Shown: positions 60,401-64,000 of the stretch, piece by piece
How the letters are laid out: each line of letters starts with the position of its first letter
Numbering within the stretch: position 1 is the stretch's first letter
From: Climacteris rufus
Taxonomy: Eukaryota > Chordata > Aves > Passeriformes > Climacteridae
Direction: 5' to 3'
Length of the DNA stretch: 64,000 nucleotides
Assembly: GCA_013398175.1 (NCBI GenBank)
Contig: VZRZ01001063.1
Coordinates: forward strand, 1,112 to 65,111
Notes under the pieces: model-generated
Databases searched by the model: none
What the model saw: the letters and a program-made list of their open reading frames with translations, nothing else
What the model was told of the DNA's origin: nothing
Translations under genes and position numbers: made by a program

Positions 60401-61010
60401 ATAGAACACTGCAAAGAAAAGGAATCCTTGAGTAGGCAGTTTCAGAGTCAACTGTACTTCTATGAGACTAACTCAAACTGCAATACAAAGTATCTTTTTT
60501 TAAATCAGAAAATGAAGTGGGAGGTCTCAGATTTCCACAAACCTGTTTCCATTTTAAAAGGAAGAAGATATTTCTGATTGTTTATCCCGAATAGGTTTTC
60601 ACTGCAAATAATATCAAGACACTTAGTTTCTTGCCCTAGTCTTATTGTTCTTTATTGTGCTTCTTATTTCCTGGATTTTGGCATATCCAGATCAAGACAC
60701 AGGTCATTTCTAAAGCTGTAAACATACTGAATTTTTTATGACTTCATGAGAAGTTTTGCCTAGAGATAGGGGAAGAATCTAGGATGCCTATGTCACAGGA
60801 GGGCATTCTTACAAAAATAATTATCCTTTGTTTCTGGTGAGGTGGTAGCATAGATAGCTCAAAGCTTCTTAGTACTGTAAGCAAAATTGAATTTTGTCAC
60901 CCCAAGGATAATGACAAAATTAATTCAATCTTGTAGAAGAGCCAGAAGTATTCCTTCAGGTACCATTTCCCTTCCTGGCTCAAAACACTGAAAGTGAACT
61001 GATAATGTGT

Positions 61011-61031
61011 ATCAGTATTCCTAATACTGAT
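61011..61031. repeat. Perfect 9-bp hairpin
   Basis: ATCAGTATT, loop CCT, AATACTGAT. The flanks also repeat CTGATAATGTGTA in direct orientation. Confidence 0.8.
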
Positions 61032-61357
61032 AATGTGTAGTTACAGCCTGGTTCCCTGCGCACCCTTACTAGTCCACTGTCTCTGGCTCCCACCAGTGTT
61101 GTGTATGTGACTTCCAGAAAAACAAACAACAGCATTATTGGAAAAAAAAGATGATCAGGAAAAACAATCCTAGTCCCTTCCCACATACAGTCAAATAGTG
61201 TTACAACCGTCCTTTCTAGGGAGGACTGCAGCCATCCTACAGCCCTATAGTGGGCTAAAATGCTGGCTTTGGGCTCCATGACAAAGAGCCACAAACAGAG
61301 GCTGTGGAGAACTAGTCACACATAACTGAACACAGGTATTTCACTTTTATTTGAATA

Positions 61358-61391
61358 ATAGCTTCCTATCTAGAATAGCTTCCTATCTAGA
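61358..61391. repeat. 17-bp tandem pair
   Basis: ATAGCTTCCTATCTAGA occurs twice, head to tail. Confidence 0.85.
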
Positions 61392-64000
61392 ATAACCTTC
61401 CCTGAGTTATGGCACTTGACTACCAAGCATAGATACAAAAGATTTTGAATTCCCTTCATTTTTCATAAGGTAAACTGTATGAATATAGTTATAAAGCTGC
61501 TAAATCACTCAGCCATGCAAAACATTTCTGTAAAAAATTGCACACAAATGCAGGGTTTTTTTCTCCTTAGAAGTTTGCAAACACAATATAAATAATTTGT
61601 TCTCATAATTAATTAAAAAATAGTGAATATTCACTGATAAGGCAGGACACAGCACAATAGTTGATGTGACAGTTGTGTTGTTGAGACTAATTATCCTCTG
61701 AGGGGATGAAAATGTGTAGAGATTAAAAGGTATTTTATTCTGTTAATGCTTTTTTGTGTTGCAAATTTCTACCACATCTTTTGCCAGAAATTTACTTTTT
61801 CATAGGAAAATATGTCTCTTTTGATCATTGATTCAAATAACTGAATGCACTTTATTTCACCAAGTTGATGTTCAGAAAAAGTAGGAATCACTTCTAAACT
61901 GACTTCAATAGCTTTTCCATGCAGCACAAGAAGAAATGTAGGTATTAGTATCAGTGCTGAGGCAAACCAACCACATCAATATAAGGTAAAAGTGATACAG
62001 CTGTTATTCACTAAGCACTTAAAAGACAATTCAAGCCTAGTTTGGAATACTGCTTTTTCTGAGTAGCTGGTAAAAGTGACCATTGCACTAAATAACTAAT
62101 TCTAGTCTGATGAATTACCTCATTTAGAAATGACCATTCTGTTTTGTAATTCCTTGCCTCCTTATTTTACTGGTTGTCTAGATAAGTCACTTTGGCTAAT
62201 GTTGTCCAAAGGCTGCTTACCTTTTGAACTGAGTTTTGGGATTAGGTAACATTTGGATGACTGAAAACTCACACAGGGCATAATTTTATCATGATGCATT
62301 GAATTACGGTGCAAGTTGAAGTTCAGGTCATAACACCTGCATAACCCCTTCCAGACCACAGGAGAAAGCATTTGTCTATCACCTGACCAAAGATGTGTCT
62401 GATACATTTGGACCACTTGTTTTCAACTGTGAGGGAGAGATGCAGTCTTATGAGAGTTGGATCACAGTAAGGTATAAGAAGTCTGTGACTTCAAAAGTGA
62501 TATTATAGATGTTTAGAGGTTTTGCTCTGCAGTTTTGAGATAAATCTGTATCTTGTTAAGTTCAGGTTTTCTAGCATGCCAAAAGCATTCGGTGATATAC
62601 TGTGCCATTTGGGGAAAATTCTAAATCGGATTTCTAAGAGGCTTAATTTTGTTTTAAATAGTCCATCCTACTTATGATTTACTGTGGATTGAAGGTATCT
62701 GGCATAACTGTTCTTCTCTTTGAGTCCACCCTCTTTGAGGCAACTTTTCTACTCTTGCTAGGATCTTTCATTTTATAATGAATATAAATTTATTTCAATT
62801 TAAATACTTCTGAATTATCTACAGAAAAAATAAGGAAATGTTTTTATAACGTTCAAGAGTTTTTATTTCCTATTTTAAATTTTTCTATGTTTGAGGGAAA
62901 GTAATATCCAGGTCTGGACTTTTGAGTTCAACATGGCTTTCATTCCAAAACTCAGACATCAGTAAGAATAATACCAGTTGATATCTAAGGAGAAATACAA
63001 GAAGCTTTGACTACAAGATCAAGTAGAATATCAAACAGAATAATGCTCTCCCATAACAGAGTTTTGTCATGTTTTTTTCACATTTTCACAAACCACTGTG
63101 TGATGAAGACAGAGTGAAGCCATGACATCTCACTTTATTCAAATACGGTAGGGAATAATGTGGCATTTTAGCTAACCAGTCTTGCAATAGATTGTCTTTA
63201 GGGTGGTAACAAACATAGCAATGTACTCTACCGTCAGTCAGGCATCTAACAACTTTTGACTTCTTTATGGGGTGTGACAGGAAACTGAGCACTATTTGTG
63301 TGACTGAGCAGTTTAAATCAATATCAGTATAAAAAGATACAGGGACAAACTGAATTATTACAATTATTAAAGCTATCCTTTTACTTAGCTACTAGCTATT
63401 CTAGCTTCACTCTTTCACAAGACAGCTGGGAACAAAGTAACAGGAGATGCTTTCCTACGCTGCTAGATGTAGATTTTGTACTTTTATTTACTCAATGTGA
63501 ACTAAATTGCTCTTGGAGGAAAATGAATCAAACTTAGGAGGAAGGAAATGGGTTTGCTATTTAAATTGGTAGTATTTATTTTCAAACTAATATAATTTTG
63601 CTGGTATTCTCCACTTTGTCAGAACAGCAAGGTTTTGTGAAGTTGTGTCTGTTTTAGAACATTCCTAAACTTTGTCATGGACTCAGTCGCTAAAACACAA
63701 ATAAAATTTAAAAAATTGTGTGTTCCAGCTGAAATTGTGTCTTTTGGTTGTGAAAGCATATTTTTAAAATTGTAATTCTTTCTATCATGAACTAAAAAAC
63801 TTATGGCAGCCTCACTGTTTTATTTTGGAGGAGGAGTTGAATCCCTTTAGTCAATCTCTAAACTACTATTTAGGCTTGCAGAACTCCAGATAGTTTGAAA
63901 CTTGCAAAGTTCCTCAGGGTCTCCTACCTTGTAGCAGTGGCCAATGAAAAATTGCCAGTGGAGTTTCACAGGATATTTTGAAAGACATCACCCATATGCT

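Larger units (their letters stand above)
57406..64000. other. AT-rich DNA, nothing gene-like recognised
   Basis: About 6.6 kb to the window end. It contains a 17-bp tandem pair (61,358-61,391) and a short perfect hairpin (61,011-61,031). Longest frame is 104 codons (60,980-61,294, minus), not recognisable. Confidence 0.5.

Noticed and set aside
60980..61294. 104-codon minus-strand frame with a hydrophobic stretch
   Set aside because: One possible membrane segment but no family resemblance or gene context.

Overview
This window looks like gene-poor nuclear DNA from a bird, most likely a passerine. It is AT-rich and I could not recognise a protein-coding exon, an rRNA gene or a functional tRNA gene. 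The bird call rests on chicken-repeat-1 (CR1) LINE fragments with the typical 3' ends, on avian-type ERV long terminal repeats (LTRs), and on a tRNA-Ile-headed, CR1-tailed SINE of the kind described from zebra finch (TguSINE1). Longer open frames are either inside these repeats or look like chance frames.

Layout. 1-840: a small GC-rich patch with two CTCF-like motifs, then a CR1 tail. 841-10,318: plain AT-rich DNA with one reverse CR1 fragment (7.2-7.45 kb) and a weak CR1-like scrap (8.73-8.83 kb). 10.3-27.3 kb: a dense cluster of nine solo LTRs in 17 kb (A 10.3, F 12.7, B1 14.1, D1 17.3, G 19.2, H 19.6, I 21.3, C 25.4, E 26.6 kb), including a CR1 3' half that was hit twice by separate LTR insertions. 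27.3-38.9 kb: plain DNA with a CR1 tail, small tandem repeats, a perfect 13-bp hairpin and an LTR-like promoter fragment at 37.5 kb. 38,939-43,097: a 2,079-bp segment carrying LTR J appears twice, separated by exactly one N; this is almost certainly an assembly overlap that was not merged. 44.1-57.4 kb: the SINE, two reverse CR1 fragments, LTR B2 (sister of B1) and LTR D2 (relative of D1). 57.4-64 kb: plain DNA.

No LTR pair encloses gag, pol or env, so all the ERV copies are solo LTRs left by recombination. For seven of the twelve distinct full-length LTRs I could read matching target-site duplications (TSDs) directly (F, B1, B2, D1, H, C, E); for D2 and G they match at five of six bases; for A the right end is uncertain; for I and J none was found. 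The LTRs fall into at least three design types: compact LTRs of about 270-320 bp in which TATA and AATAAA are about 20 bp apart or less (D1, D2, G); mid-size LTRs of about 580-630 bp with 6-bp TSDs, several ending in TA instead of CA (B1, B2, E, possibly C); and LTRs with 5-bp duplications or ERVL-like ends (F, H, I, J).

The most useful points for a reader are the likely false duplication at 41,018, the TG...TA LTR ends supported by independent insertions, the two-hit nested CR1, and a SINE with a duplicated tRNA half. I found no convincing new gene system.
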